Shown here piece after piece: positions 39,001 to 49,794 of a DNA stretch of 64,000 nt (positions within the stretch are counted from its first letter, which is position 1; each line of letters opens with the position of its first letter). The DNA is from Globodera rostochiensis. Taxonomy: Eukaryota > Nematoda > Chromadorea > Rhabditida > Heteroderidae. Below the pieces are notes generated by a model, which was not told the origin of the DNA, did not search any database, and worked only from the letters and a program-made list of their open reading frames with translations. A program made the position numbers and the translations under genes. The stretch is taken from assembly GCA_018350325.1 (NCBI GenBank), contig JAEVLN010000028.1, positions 248,001 to 312,000 on the forward strand, read 5' to 3'.

Positions 39001-42000
39001 GGGCGTTTGTGGTGATGGGTACAGTTCATGCAAAAAGCTGAGATTACGGTACTCCGAGCTCAGCCTTGCTTTTGAAGCGCGTTCTGTGGATTCAGTGTCC
39101 GGGTACAGTAACTCGCCGATGCTGAAGTTTAGCACGGCCGAGATGATGCACCTTTTGACTGTAATGTGTGACAAAAACTATGTTGAATTTTGTTGAGGAA
39201 ATGAGACAAACCATAAGACAGCATCTCATCCGCTTTTGCCGTTCCAGTCATTCTCAGCTGTACCGTCGGGCGATCCTTAAAGCATGAGATCACAAACAGC
39301 TCTCCGGCAATGAAGGCCAATCGAATCTCCACCTGAATTAAAAAGACATAATTTTTTGATTGTGTCTCTTAAAAAAGCTGTAATCTTACTTCTCCATTGA
39401 TCTGTTCAATGATCACCGTGTGGCGCTTTATCGACGGACCCCTTTTAACGGGGATTTTCCGCATATGGACCCTATCTTGTTGGACCGATTTTGTCCTTTG
39501 ATCATCATTTGAGGCGGAGATGTTAAGCATAATTCCTCCATCTGCACTTTCCTGGGCGTAGAACAATTGCGTATGGATGGACTAAACTAATATTAAAATT
39601 TGAAATTCCATTTATAAACTTGCTAAGTAATTTCCTGGCGATTCGTTTTGCTGTATGTGAATGTTACGAAACATCGATTCTTTGGAACGAAGCTGAATGC
39701 CTTCAGAGTCGACACTTTGTCGTGACATGTGATCAAATTGCAACTCAATTGGTGCTGCCTAAAAATGGCACACATTTTGAGACTGATAAACTTTTGATGC
39801 TTCCCTACTTCTTTGTCTATTCTTCTGGCAGCCTCGTTCAGCGAAACGAGTACAAATTTTGCAAGCACTGGCGACAGTGCAAGTCGTTGCTCCATGCCCA
39901 AAGTTGTGCCTGAATTTCCCCAAAGCACCCAATTCAGCAAATCATTTGCAAAACTAAAATTAAATTGGATCGTAAAATGTCTTCAAATTTTTATTACCCA
40001 TGTTGAGTCTCTAATGTAAAACTGCTATCGTCATCAATTTGTATAGTCGGCACTTTTGGTATAGTGGACCTTCGATGGATGAACACGTAAAAGGAGAATA
40101 TGGCGACGGCAAGCCATGCGACGAATATCCAAATAAGCCCATCCATTTTTAGATCAAAATTAAAACTTGAATTTAGAACAATGGGTTGCTTTATTTATAA
40201 TCAGGTTTATTATTATGAATGAATTTTTGTTTAATCCTAAGAATAATCTTTGTTTGAACATCATAATTAGTTAAAATGTTAGGTGTTCTTTTTTGATCAA
40301 GGAGTTGGATTATGGCACGCATATTTAATTTCATGTTTTTTAACGTGTTGACCCTTTGTCGGCTTTTGAGTTCTGGGCCAAATTTTGCAAGTATTGAACC
40401 AAAGGAAGCAGAAGCGGAGGGGGGGGGGGCTCCCAAGGACAATGGAAGTGTCCATTCATTCTTCTTGCAGACGGCTGACTGAATTCACCTACCCACCCAC
40501 CCACCTTACGCAATTTTGCCCATCGTCATTTGTTGTTTCGGCCCTCTTTGGCTCAATTCTCATCAAAGTGCACAACACTTTCTCGATAATTATCCGCCTC
40601 TGGGGACATTTTGCTTTGCTTCAAGGGGAAGATGTGTAAGCTTCTTTTTCCTTGGTCCTTTTTGCTGTCTTGCTTCAATTGATCGTGGTGAGATGAGGAA
40701 TGTGATTGGATGGGAATGGCGGATGCAAGCAAAACAGTTGCCTTCCTCAACGGAACCCGCAAAACCCCCTCCAACGGGTGATGGTGCAAGGGGGGGGGGC
40801 TTATGCTTATTGACATGGATGAATTTGAGTGAGATATTGTGTTTCTTCCCCTCCTCCTTCTAATCTTGAGAGCTTGAATTCACTGCAAGTGTTGAAATGA
40901 TAGATTACCTACTTTGCTTAGTCGGTGGTGTAGAGGGGTTCGAAACGGGGTACGGAGAATTGCGCACCGACAGTTTTTGGAGAATTGCGCACGGAGGATT
41001 GCGCACCGTGGAGAATTGCGCACCAGCAAAAAAAGAGGAGAATTGCGCACTAAAATTGCGCACCAACCCGGAGAATTGCGCACCACGGGTCAAAATTTTA
41101 ATAAAATTTTTTTTACAAAATTGTCTGAAATTATGTTATTTGATGCACCGATAGTACCCCTAAGCTCAGGGTTGCTTAGGCCTAAGCCTAACGAACCCCA
41201 AGCCAGGGTGGCTTAGGCCTAAGCCTAACGAATCTCAACCCAGTGTGGTTTAAACCACTTTAAATTCTCAATTTAATTTTCAATTGGCGAATTCGTAATC
41301 AGCGTATCAAATAACATAATTTTCAGACAATTTTGTATAAAAAAATTTCAAAAATTTTGACCCGCGGTGCGCAATTCTCCATGTTAGTGCGCAATTTTTA
41401 GTGCGCAATTCTCCTCTTTTTTTTGCTGGTGCGCAATTCTCCGTGCGCAATTCTCCTCTTTTTTTTGGTGGTGCGCAATTCTCCGTGCGCAATTCACCAA
41501 AAACTGTCGGTGCGCAATTCTCCAGTGCGCAATTCTCCTAGCGCCGTTCGAAACTATTTTGTTAAAAATAATGGGGAAAAATGAGAATTTAAAACTTGAT
41601 GAAGATTTAAGCGTTTTTTGATCACTATCTCACAAAAATCTCGCCGAACTCTCGATCTATTTCGGTCTCTATTTTAAATCTTTACATCCCTTCAGACTTA
41701 GTCCAAACACGGCCTATCGCGTACGAATCCGCTTCATCGGTGATCTTTCTCGCTCTGTTTGGTCCGCTGAATCGGAATGGCTTCGCACTATGGTCCATGA
41801 TGCCTTCTTTGTGTATTTTTAATTATTTTTTCGTTTTTGTTTTACAGGAATCCGCCCCCGACCTTCCGCCAACTGATGTTCAGCTTCATCCAGTTGATGC
41901 AACATCAATTCGGGTCAAATGGAAACCGTTGACCAGAGAGGCGTGGAATGCCGATAGGGTACGTCATTTGACCAAAATTAATAAATGAAAAGCAATCCCT

Positions 42001-45000
42001 CGAATCAAGGAAAAAATTGCCGTATTTTTTAGTGCGATGTTTTTTGCTTAGGTCGGTTATCGAATTCTTTATCGTGTTTATCGTCTCGACTTTGTCCGAT
42101 CGCCATCAAGTCAAGCCAATGGCACACTTGCAGAGGAAATTCCACTCAGTGCCATTGAACAAAAAGAGTCCATGGATGTTCTTTTGAAGGGTTTGAAGAG
42201 GTCACTTTTTGTTCTTTGTAGAATGCCATCAACCCGTAAAAAATTTTAGTTTTGAATCCTATTTCGTTCAACTCTGCTCGTACAATGTGCTGGGCCAAAG
42301 TGCTTTGTCCGAGCCGCGTACCATCGTTGTCGGATATGCGGTGCCAAAACAGAAAATTCACGCGCTTCGCGTTGAGCCCATCTCATCGACGTCATTTTTT
42401 ATTCAATGGGATGCTTGGGAAGCAAATGGTGATACCATAATCCGTTTTTTTGTACTTTTGATCGATTCTGCATTTTAAGAGCGCGATCTGATCAGCGGAT
42501 ATCGACTTCGATGGACTCCAACTAAGCAACATTCTCACAGCGAAGAAGTGGACGAGCTAATTTTGATAGAGCAGAACGAACACACATTGACTGAACTTCA
42601 AATGTGGACCGAATACCAAGTCGGATATTTTTTGAAAATGCTTGCTTTGGATCTAATGCAAACTCTGAACAAATTGACAGATTACCGTTTCCGGCTACAA
42701 TCGGGCAGGCGATGGTCCAGTCTCATCAATTTTGGCCAGAACTTTGGACGACGTGCCTGGACTTGTCGGCCAAATTCATTTCCGTGACATTCTTTTGGAT
42801 TCTGTCAAGTTGTCATGGGCAGTGCCGACAGAGCCGAACGGACAATTAACCGGTTATGTGGTGTTGTACCGTACTCTGAGGAACAATGCCCTGGGCACTG
42901 TTGGCATTGGTGATTTGTTTCCAAGGAAGGTAGGCTTTTAGAACTTATAAACTTCTGAAAACCCTAAAATCCTAGCACTTTTTGAAGGAGGTGCAAATTC
43001 GGACGACAAGGCCAGAGGCCAGTTTGGATGGACTTGATGATAACAGTGTGTACTTTGTTAGCGTACGGGCTGAAACAGCGGCAGGCACTGGTCTGGCATC
43101 GGCATAAATTTTGGCCAAATTTCATGTTTTGAAATTAGGTCCGGAGGTCACGGCAAACATTACCACTGGGTACAACAATGATGCTCCCGAAGCACCAACA
43201 CAAATTCGGCTGGTTCCTGAACAACAGTGTGTTCGAATTCGATGGCAAAATGGCGCTCCAGGAGACACACCCATCAAAGGCTTTCTAATTCAGACAAAGC
43301 GCATTGGCACGAGCCGGGCAAGGATATACCTCCTTTTTCTTTTACAATTAAACAAAAATACAGTACGATGATGTTCATCAGAATGGCAGGCGTCTTCATC
43401 GTTCAATAAAGCCCGAACACCTTAAACACGTCATCGGTCATTGGAATACAGTAGGGCTAATTGAAGGCGACTACGGTACCACTGAATGGCGCCTTTCCTA
43501 CCGAGAACTTGAACCAGCTAGCTTCTACGTTTTTCGCCTGTTTGCCCGCAATAATCTTGGCGTTGGAAAGGCCAGCGTGAACTCGGAGCAGTTGCATGTA
43601 CCAGGTGGGATAGTTGAAAGGATCACCCCGATTGATTAGTCAGATCTGGGTCATGGTATTTGAAATTTCCCGCGACTTTAGAACCGATATTTTAGTAATT
43701 TTTTTTATTTTCAGCTTCTATTCCGGACGATCCATTCTATAGTCAAGTAAAAAACAATTTTTAAATGATTAAAAATAAAATTTTTATAATCATCAAATTT
43801 TAACACAGTGGTGGTTTCAAGTAGTGGTCGGTGCACTGCTCGCTCTCGTAATGTTCAGCTTTATTGTTTTGCTGTTCTGCAACAATCGCAGTAAGAAAAA
43901 TGGTAGCAAATTTGGTAGAGTACCGTAACCGGCGTAAAATCATCTACTTGAAATAGATGCGGTAGCAAATGATGACGATGGGTGCCGGATGGCGCAGAAA
44001 GCGAAGAATAAAAAGAAGAAAAACCATCGCCGGGTGGGAGAGGGGGATGCTTTTGACACGTTTGTTTTTTAATCAATTTTTAATATTTTAAAATAATATT
44101 TAAGCTTGCAACTGTCCGATGGCGGCATTGTGTCCTATGAACTTTGTGCCAAGCGTAGTGAACGGTGTCAAAAATAAAAATTGCAAAAAAAAATTTCCAA
44201 TTTTTTTGTAGTGCTGTCGGAGAGCTGTTCACCCGCCCGACCACCAAACAGTCTTGGGTGGGCTCGCTGGAACCGTCAACGACACGGGTTAGTCCGGCAA
44301 CAAGAACACGGCACAATGCCGTGGGAATGTATGGAAGCATTGACGAAGGCGATTGCTCCATCGCTATTGAACAACAGCAGAAACGAGTTGGAGGAGTACA
44401 GCAGCAGGTGCCGACGGATATCTACACGGCACTGTCAACGGATGCAATGCCATTAAATAGCGGTGGTGGTGGACGAGCTTCAAATGAGCCGAACTACGCG
44501 TAAGTGATTTTCATTTGTTTGGACCAACTTTTACTCATACTTGTCGATGCTTCCATGTACAGCTCCAATGGAATGGAGAGAATGGCATCGCAACGACAAT
44601 CATCATCTCCATACTTTCAGTTGAGGCATTTCAACGCAGAATATTCCGATGGTGAGAACCAAAAATGTGATTTTATGTTATGCAAGGGGCCAAGAAATAT
44701 ATCCCTCCTTTCACGCTCTCACTTTTTTTAAATCCCTGAACAAAAATTGCTTTTTAAAACTTTGATTTTTTAGAAAATTGTTAAATCTCAATGCTTGTTT
44801 ATCGGTACACATTTTTTAGATTACCTAATTAGGGACTATTGCCTTAAAAAAGACATTTTCTTAACCATATCTAATTTGAAAACTGAAAATCCTTTCTTTT
44901 TTTATTTATTTCATTTGTAGATCCTCAAATATCGCGACGACCATGCGCAGTTGATGCTGATTGCATCGGGGATCGTCGGAGCGCCAGTGAAGGAACTGAT

Positions 45001-45039
45001 CGGCATTCAAATGGTGGTGGGGTGTCGTCGTTTGTCTAA
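27061..45039 (+). CDS. sdk: Sidekick/RIG-4 homologue, Ig-FN3 adhesion receptor (about 40 exons)
   Basis: A homophilic neuronal adhesion receptor. The start ATG at 27061 opens a signal peptide (MLIPLISLIICSPFSSSSA). Ig domains follow, e.g. DAGLYRCYVSNAFGG (~27415) and HFGAYQCEATNTAGTD (~29955), then a GEYRC domain (~30670). A long series of fibronectin III domains runs from ~30840 to ~43600; most family hallmarks are seen, e.g. GVPPELPSPPTGLSV (~33385), RTLDDVPGLVGQIHF (~42740) and GPEVTANITTG (~43140). A juxtamembrane DPFYSQ-WWFQ stretch leads to the TM segment VVVGALLALVMFSFIVLLF (~43815). The cytoplasmic tail ends GGGVSSFV, stop 45037-45039; the SSFV PDZ ligand is shared with vertebrate Sidekicks. 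Exon 28 ends at 35700 and the next begins at 41696, so one intron is 5,995 bp and holds an antisense gene. An intact frame can be followed at each junction checked. Confidence 0.92.
28460..29187. mobile_element. hAT-type element in a Sidekick intron
   Basis: Ends CAGGGATGGGCGGAA and TTCCGCCCATCCCTG are flanked by the exact 8-bp duplication ATCGGTAC (28452-28459 and 29188-29195). The subterminal regions are full of TTTTCCGTT words. The interior carries the GGCGGCGCCTATCGGCACCG hairpin (28899-28922). It is itself inserted in an older CTCGAGATT-rich repeat (28330-28451 and 29196-29250). No coding frame. Confidence 0.88.
31508..31594. mobile_element. Decayed short TAGAGCC-ended hAT remnant
   Basis: Begins TAGAGCC and ends GGGCTCTA, with a CTCGGTC word inside, like the better-preserved element at 46467-46923. 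Flanks CTAAAAAC and GACAAAAC agree at 6 of 8 positions. It lies in a Sidekick intron. Confidence 0.4.
32989..33120 (+). repeat. Imperfect tandem duplication at the end of a Sidekick exon
   Basis: The segment 32989-33051, coding for an FN3 end (YSIEGLRSQTKYTVELT), is repeated at 33065-33120 with small gaps, including CAGACCAAATATACGGT and GCTTACGGTAGAC. The second copy is out of frame with the first and is probably intronic. Confidence 0.65.
36076..40146 (-). CDS. TMEM24/C2CD2-like SMP-C2 protein with a C-terminal C1 domain, nested in the Sidekick intron
   Basis: Starts at 40146 with an N-terminal anchor (MDGLIWIFVAWLAVAIFSFY). The next exons resemble the SMP lipid-transfer domain of TMEM24/C2CD2: VLVSLNEAARRIDKE (~39850), APIELQFDHM (~39755), VIIEQINGE (~39410) and GELFVISCFKDRPTVQLRM (~39300-39250). 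A C2-like part follows (FVCIELDEPNQRLLSV ~38725; LLFEVFFEEEQQ ~38535). A long Ser/Pro-rich linker is then seen (38180-36600). It ends in a complete C1 zinc pattern, H-x12-C-x2-C-x15-C-x2-C-x4-H-x2-C-x7-C, spread over three exons (~36465-36200), and stops at 36076-36078, followed by AATAAA. Known members tether ER to plasma membrane and move phosphoinositides; C1 domains bind diacylglycerol or lipid membranes. The 46-bp intron 36312-36267 has GT but ends TG. Some linker exons are not resolved. Confidence 0.7.
37431..37602. mobile_element. Small foldback element rich in GTAACCGCGG
   Basis: Ends AGGCCTGTGCACGGTTACC and its inverse are nearly perfect. Between them are repeated GGTTAACGGTTA and GGTTACGGGCGG words. 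The flanking 9-mers GTTAGTACC and GGTTATACC agree at only 6 of 9 positions. A longer relative with exact duplications is at 54402-55442. It is in an intron of the nested minus-strand gene. Confidence 0.7.
40556..40710. repeat. Dispersed 150-bp repeat, copy 1
   Basis: Contains AAAGTGCACAACACTTTCTC, a TTATCCGC-TCTGGGGACATTTTG stretch and CTTGCTTCAATTGATCGTGG. The same sequence is found in reverse complement at about 48945-49085 with few differences. It lies in the large Sidekick intron, just right of the nested gene. Its nature is unknown. Confidence 0.75.
40947..41545. mobile_element. Foldback element C with GGAGAATTGCGCAC arms
   Basis: The left arm holds about six GGAGAATTGCGCAC units (40956-41090); the right arm has the inverse units (about 41368-41540). 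Between them is an AT-rich pair of inverted segments and a centre with repeated GGCTTAGGCCTAAGCCTAAC. The exact 9-bp duplication GTTCGAAAC flanks it (40938-40946 and 41546-41554). It sits in the 6-kb Sidekick intron. No coding frame. Confidence 0.88.
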
Positions 45040-47121
45040 AGAATACTCATCAAGAAAAATAGCCTTTCATGAGATCTCGTCCTGCCTCATATTTTTTCCG
45101 TTTCCTATTTATATTTTTGATAATTTGTCAAAATCCGTTAATGTATAATGGCCATTTCTAAACTATCACTTTTTTAATTTATTTTTTCGACTTTTGCTCA
45201 TTTTTGCTTATTGCGCCTTATTTCATTCTTCATTTCATATATTAAAACTTACTTATTTTAAATAAAGATCGAAACAAAGGGATTTGATCTCATAATTCTT
45301 TGGTTTCTCGATGGTTTTTTAATTGAGTTGCATTGCATTTGAATTGATAAAAAATCCAAAAAAAAGAAAAGGCCTAGGTATAAAGTTTTATTTACAAATA
45401 GGTAATTCTATAAGGAGAGGTTAAAAATATAATAGAAAAACAAAATACTATGTTCAACGCACTATCTAGAAGAAAGATTAAAAACAAAGTAATAAAATAA
45501 ATACAATTTTAATATTTTGTTTATTAAGTTAAAATTGGAAATTTTGTTTGTGGGTTTTGGCGCTGTTTCAATTCCCAGAAATTAAGTTTCCTATTCAAAT
45601 TCTTTTTTTCCAATTAACATTCATACCCCCCCCCCCCCGGCAACCACCCTAAAATGCGTCAAAGATGTTTCACGCCGAAATTTTTTACGATGATTGAATT
45701 TGGATTGGTCGAATGGACGTGTCGGTCGGTACACGGGTGGGCTGGCCGCCCATTTGGCCAAAATAATAGGGCCTTCCCCCCCCCCCCGAAGGTCTTCACG
45801 TCGCTCGCCGTTGAGGCCATTTGTTTGGGCAACGGTGCTCGAATTGGCTTAAAATTAGACAAATTTTCAGACAACAATGGTTAACTGAGTCCAAACCCTA
45901 CTCAGTCCCAGCGCTGCTGGGTCTATTAATTTAACCTTTTTTTTATTTTAATAATTTTATTAATTATAATAATATGTATGTATGTATTACTAAAATTTAA
46001 AAGATTTAATGTTAATGTAGCGTAGAATTAAGGCTGTTGTTGATTAAAATCTATTTTAACAAAAACATAGCATTGTCCCTCCCAACCGTCTTGAGCATTT
46101 GCCATGGAAAACAACGGCTTTGGCTTCTGTTTTTCGAAAATTGCGGGAGAAGGAAAGAAAAATGTCGCGACGGTGACAACATTTTGAAGCGCGCATTTTT
46201 GTTTTGTTTATTTGAAAATTGACACTTCGCTAAACAGCTCAAATAACTCAGCGAGCGTTCCTAATCCGTCTCGACTTAGAGACAAGCTCATCCCAGTGCA
46301 TAATCCTCCTTCACAAAGCTTATGTATGGGCTGAGCTGTGTTGGTCACGTAATGTTTCAGAAGATGCTACCATTCTTTGGCAAATTACATTTTAATTTTT
46401 AGCTGGCCCATTATTAGGACAAATGTAAAAATCAATTTATTCGGTTAGATTTTTTGGGGTTTTTAGTAGAGCCCGGTCGAGACGAGAATTTCGTCTCGAG
46501 ATCTCGAAAAATCTCGACTCAAGATCTCGCTCGACTAAAAATGCTCTTCACGAGATTTTTTGAGACCGAGATTCTCGATCTCGAGCCGAAACATTTTTCA
46601 TGAAAACACTGATTGCCAATTTTTGTAAAAATTCCTCCGGCGGCGCCTGTCGGCACCGCCGGACATCCTCCAAAAATCTTTTATTTTTTCAAAAAAGGGG
46701 GGACACAAAGCACAGTATCCACAAGTGTTATATTTCGTGACCAAATTCTGCAGACATGCTTCTAGTACTCCCTTCTTACCTTTACCAAAATTTGGTGGAG
46801 TTTGGTGAATTTTGAAAAAAAAATTCAATTTTGATCAAAAATCTCGAATCTCGGCTGTTCCGGCTCGAGATTTTTCGAGAAGCTCGACTCGAGATCTTGC
46901 TCGAAGCTCAAGTCCGGGCTCTAGTTTTTAGTAATTTTACATTCCAATTCGAATATCCCTATAAATTTGAAGCTCGCCCCTAACTTCCTTTGGAGTAGGG
47001 TTGAAAAATACTAACCACGTGTTTAGTATTTTAGGAAAACGCTATTTGTCCGATCGTTCAAGAATAGTCAATATTTTTAAGCTTATCAGATTTAGCCACC
47101 TCAAAATCCCAATTTGTCAAT
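45040..47121. other. Intergenic region with repeats, 3' of Sidekick
   Basis: About 2 kb without a convincing gene. It holds the Sidekick 3' UTR (AATAAA near 45263), two C runs (about 45627-45640 and 45777-45787), and the hAT element at 46467. A short antisense frame at 45659-45877 spans a G/C run and has no family resemblance. Confidence 0.5.
46467..46923. mobile_element. hAT-type element with TAGAGCCCGG ends
   Basis: Ends TAGAGCCCGG and CCGGGCTCTA are flanked by the exact 8-bp duplication GTTTTTAG (46459-46466 and 46924-46931). Subterminal parts are rich in CTCGAGATTTTTCGAGA words. The interior carries the GC hairpin (about 46637-46662) and a TATTTCGTGACCAAATTCTG stretch that recurs at about 56950. 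No coding frame. Confidence 0.88.
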
Positions 47122-47935
47122 ATGAACATCAGCAAAAGCCAGAATTTTTTATCTTCTTCATTAATGAACTCTGTGCCAATGTTTCTGCGCTTCGTGCTTC
47201 TAATCGTTTGCTTTCTTCTGCTGATAAGTGGCCCATTCGCCATGGCTAACGATGACGCGCCCAACGAATTGGCAATGCGCGGCACGCAGCAGTTCTTCAG
47301 ACGCAATGCCAAATGGACGAATTTGCCATCGGGCGGTGGATCATTGGTCGGTGTTAATGTTGGCTCGCATGTGTAACCTTGTTATTAACAAGTTTGGATA
47401 TATTTCCGTCGGCAACCGAACCGAATCCAGACTGGGGCAATAACTGACTTTAGCTTAATCGATTCAGATTTTCTAAAACAACCAAAGCTTTTGTCGAGAT
47501 GAAGCTATTGTGTTAAGCTAAAATTCGGATTGGACAAGTGCAAAACATTTTGTTATCTTGTTATCAAAATCCGATCAAAATGTATGAAATTATTATGGAA
47601 AAGCACAGAAAAAATTCGACCAAATTTGCATCAATAGAAAAGATTTTAAATTATTATACAACACTTTTTTTATAATGAAATTAAACAAATTCCAGGTCAG
47701 TGGTCGTGGAAACTTCCGGCCCGGCTTCCATTCTTCGTTGCGCTACCTTGCACAACTGTCGGAACCGTCATTCGCATTTAAGGTTAATGGAAATTTAATT
47801 TTTTTGGACAAAACAAAAGCAATGTGCCAATGGAATGCAAATATTATAAGTTCAAATTTTCAGAGATCCCCTCAGCATTTCCCGATGCCGATGGATGAGC
47901 TTGAGTTAGCAGATAATTTTCTTGGAACCCAATGA
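47122..47935 (+). CDS. Small secreted protein, possible neuropeptide precursor
   Basis: Three exons. Exon 1 starts at 47122 (or the in-frame ATG at 47167) with a strong signal peptide core (FLRFVLLIVCFLLLISG) and probable cleavage after AMA. Exons 2 (47696-47782) and 3 (47864-47935) join in phase 0. The mature chain has no cysteine. It has dibasic sites, FFRRNAKW in exon 1 and FAFKRSPQ made exactly across the exon 2/3 junction. They would release about three peptides, the last being SPQHFPMPMDELELADNF plus LGTQ. This is the layout of a neuropeptide-like precursor, but the peptides match none I know. The exon 1 donor is uncertain. A secreted effector or a simple secreted protein is also possible. 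Confidence 0.55.
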
Positions 47936-48944
47936 TGAAATGAAATGTTCACAAGAATTTGAATTTTTAAGATGTGAATGGGCACAGAAATATTTGAACG
48001 TTCATTTAAGCGTGGAGCTGAATAAATAAATTTATATTTCGTTATTTTAAAATTGATAACCGTAATTAAAGCGCCGCATGAAATTAATTACCTTTCGAAT
48101 TTACGATTATTTTTAAGTAATTCAAAATTTGTTGAAGAAAGTTTTTTTGGTTTTGGTCCGGTTTATGCGTCCCATGAAATGCGTCCCAACAAACTTTTAT
48201 GCGTCCATCAATTTCTCACATTTTTATCTAAAAATAAATTCGATCATTGAACTTGAAAATCAAATGTATGTACTTAAATCCAATGCCTTTCCGATGCGAA
48301 CCCCTGATTTAAATGAAACACCTTTCGAAGTTCGAATTTGGGTCCGGGATTCAGAATTGGGTGAATGAATGTCAGATTCGGATTCTACGGCCCAGAAAGC
48401 CCCTAATCCCTTCAGAACAACATAATCAATCTTTTTGATAAATACATCCATTCATGAGTTATTGCTTAAAAGTTTCTTAATTTTGTTTTATATGGGAAGA
48501 AATTATTCATGGGGGTAAATCATTCAAATTAGTGACAATCGAAAGCTCTTTATGATTAAGGACCGGATTTTTAGTCACTAAAAACTTCAAAAATAGTCAG
48601 TCAAATAATCCCTTAAAAAGGCCAAAATAGTCATTAAAAAGTGCCAGATTTAGGGGTGTAAACTGGTAAAAAAATTTCGCGATATTTATAATCAAAATTC
48701 TTTTTGTGATAACAATTCCAAACCAAAAGAATTCAGTCAAAAATTTTTTTAAATATGGAGAATTTTTAAATTTCCATTTTTTGACGGGCGGAATTTTTAG
48801 TCTCGAAAATTTTCTATTTTTAGGGGCGCATTTTTTTGAAAATTTGGAAAAAATCGATCGTTAGGGGTGCATTTTTCTTTTAGTCACTAAAAAAAAGACT
48901 AAAAAATAGTCACTAAAAACTCGAAAAAAAGAACGATCGCTGTG

Positions 48945-49085
48945 CCACATTCCTCATCTCACCACGATCAATTGAAGCAAGACAGCAAAAAGGACCAAGG
49001 AAAAAGAAGCTTACACATCTTCCCCTTGAGGCAAACCAAAATGTCCCCAGAAGCGGATAATTATCGAGAAAGTGTTGTGCACTTT
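48945..49085. repeat. Dispersed 150-bp repeat, copy 2 (inverted)
   Basis: Reverse complement of 40556-40710, with ATTGAAGCAAGACAGCAAAA and GATAATTATCGAGAAAGTG recognisable in both. Its right edge runs into the small foldback that starts near 49092. Confidence 0.75.
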
Positions 49086-49091
49086 GATATC

Positions 49092-49258
49092 AGTGTTAGA
49101 CAAAATGCATTGGGCTTTTTTGTAGCTCTTTGGTGAGCCAATAAAAAGTGATGTAATCGGGTACGGGGTCAAAAAACATTTTGGGGAGACGGGGCTGATA
49201 TGCTTGCTCAAGGTGCTTTTTAAACTCACCAATAGAGCTAGCCCAATGCATTTTGTCT
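49092..49258. repeat. Short inverted repeat
   Basis: TTAGACAAAATGCATTGGGC near 49094 is matched by GCCCAATGCATTTTGTCTAA ending near 49258. The 110-bp centre is unpaired. It may be a small MITE, but no clear target duplication was found. Confidence 0.6.
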
Positions 49259-49336
49259 AAACTGATTCTTAAGCTTGCTACAAAGAGTTGAACTTAAAAA
49301 AATATATTTGTCCGTTTACTTTTGCCCGCCACTGTA

Positions 49337-49545
49337 TAAATAATCTGAGCTTTCAAATGACAGCAAGATCTCAACCTAAAGATACACATGGTATCATTAG
49401 AAGCTCAAATTTTCTAGAATGTTTCATCAAGCAAAAGCTAAGCGATTCGGAAAGGTTTCGAAAATCGAAAGAAAATTCAATGGTGGGGGTGTAGTGTCTG
49501 ACCGTGTGCTGTCTGCCACATGGTTATATTTTTGAATTAGTGGAA
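49337..49545. repeat. Partial inverted copy of the 677-1939 element
   Basis: Shares, in reverse complement, TATAAATAATCTGAGCTTTC with about 1440-1460, and the TGGTATCATTAGAAGCTCAA and GCAAAAGCTAAGCGATTCGG segments with about 840-895. The region that corresponds to the nested hAT MITE is absent, as expected for a copy made before that insertion. Confidence 0.7.
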
Positions 49546-49794
49546 AAATTGCGTAAATTTTGGCGTTTCGACTACTGTTGGATCAAATGTCCAAAAATCG
49601 GAATACCGGTGGGTATACCGAAATTTTTTTCACCGGTAATTTTCGACATATCTATTTTACCGAAAACCGACAGCCATTTCTGAATACCATCGGTATTGTT
49701 CGGTAGAAAAACAGTATTTGCCAAACAGACTTTTTATGTCTTTTATTATATGCACGCCTGATACTTTTAGGCTCGAAGATCCTCAAAATAGTTC

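Larger units (their letters stand above)
47936..49794. other. Repeat-rich intergenic region
   Basis: About 1.9 kb with no convincing gene. It holds a GTAGAATC-type fragment (~48338-48395), a stretch of TAGTCACTAAAAA words (~48570-48930), the second copy of the 150-bp repeat (48945-49085), a small foldback (49092-49258), a TTTGTCCGTTTACTTTTGCC motif like a mariner end (~49308), a partial copy of the 677-1939 element (49337-49545), and an ATACCGGTGGGTATACCG palindrome-like patch (~49600-49700). Confidence 0.6.

Noticed and set aside
45659..45877. 72-codon minus-strand ORF between Sidekick and the small secreted gene
   Set aside because: It crosses a homopolymer run, has no start context, no splice partners and no family hallmark.
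49308..49337. Mariner-like terminal motif TTTGTCCGTTTACTTTTGCC
   Set aside because: Only one end is seen, with no inverted partner or transposase nearby, so it is not called as an element.
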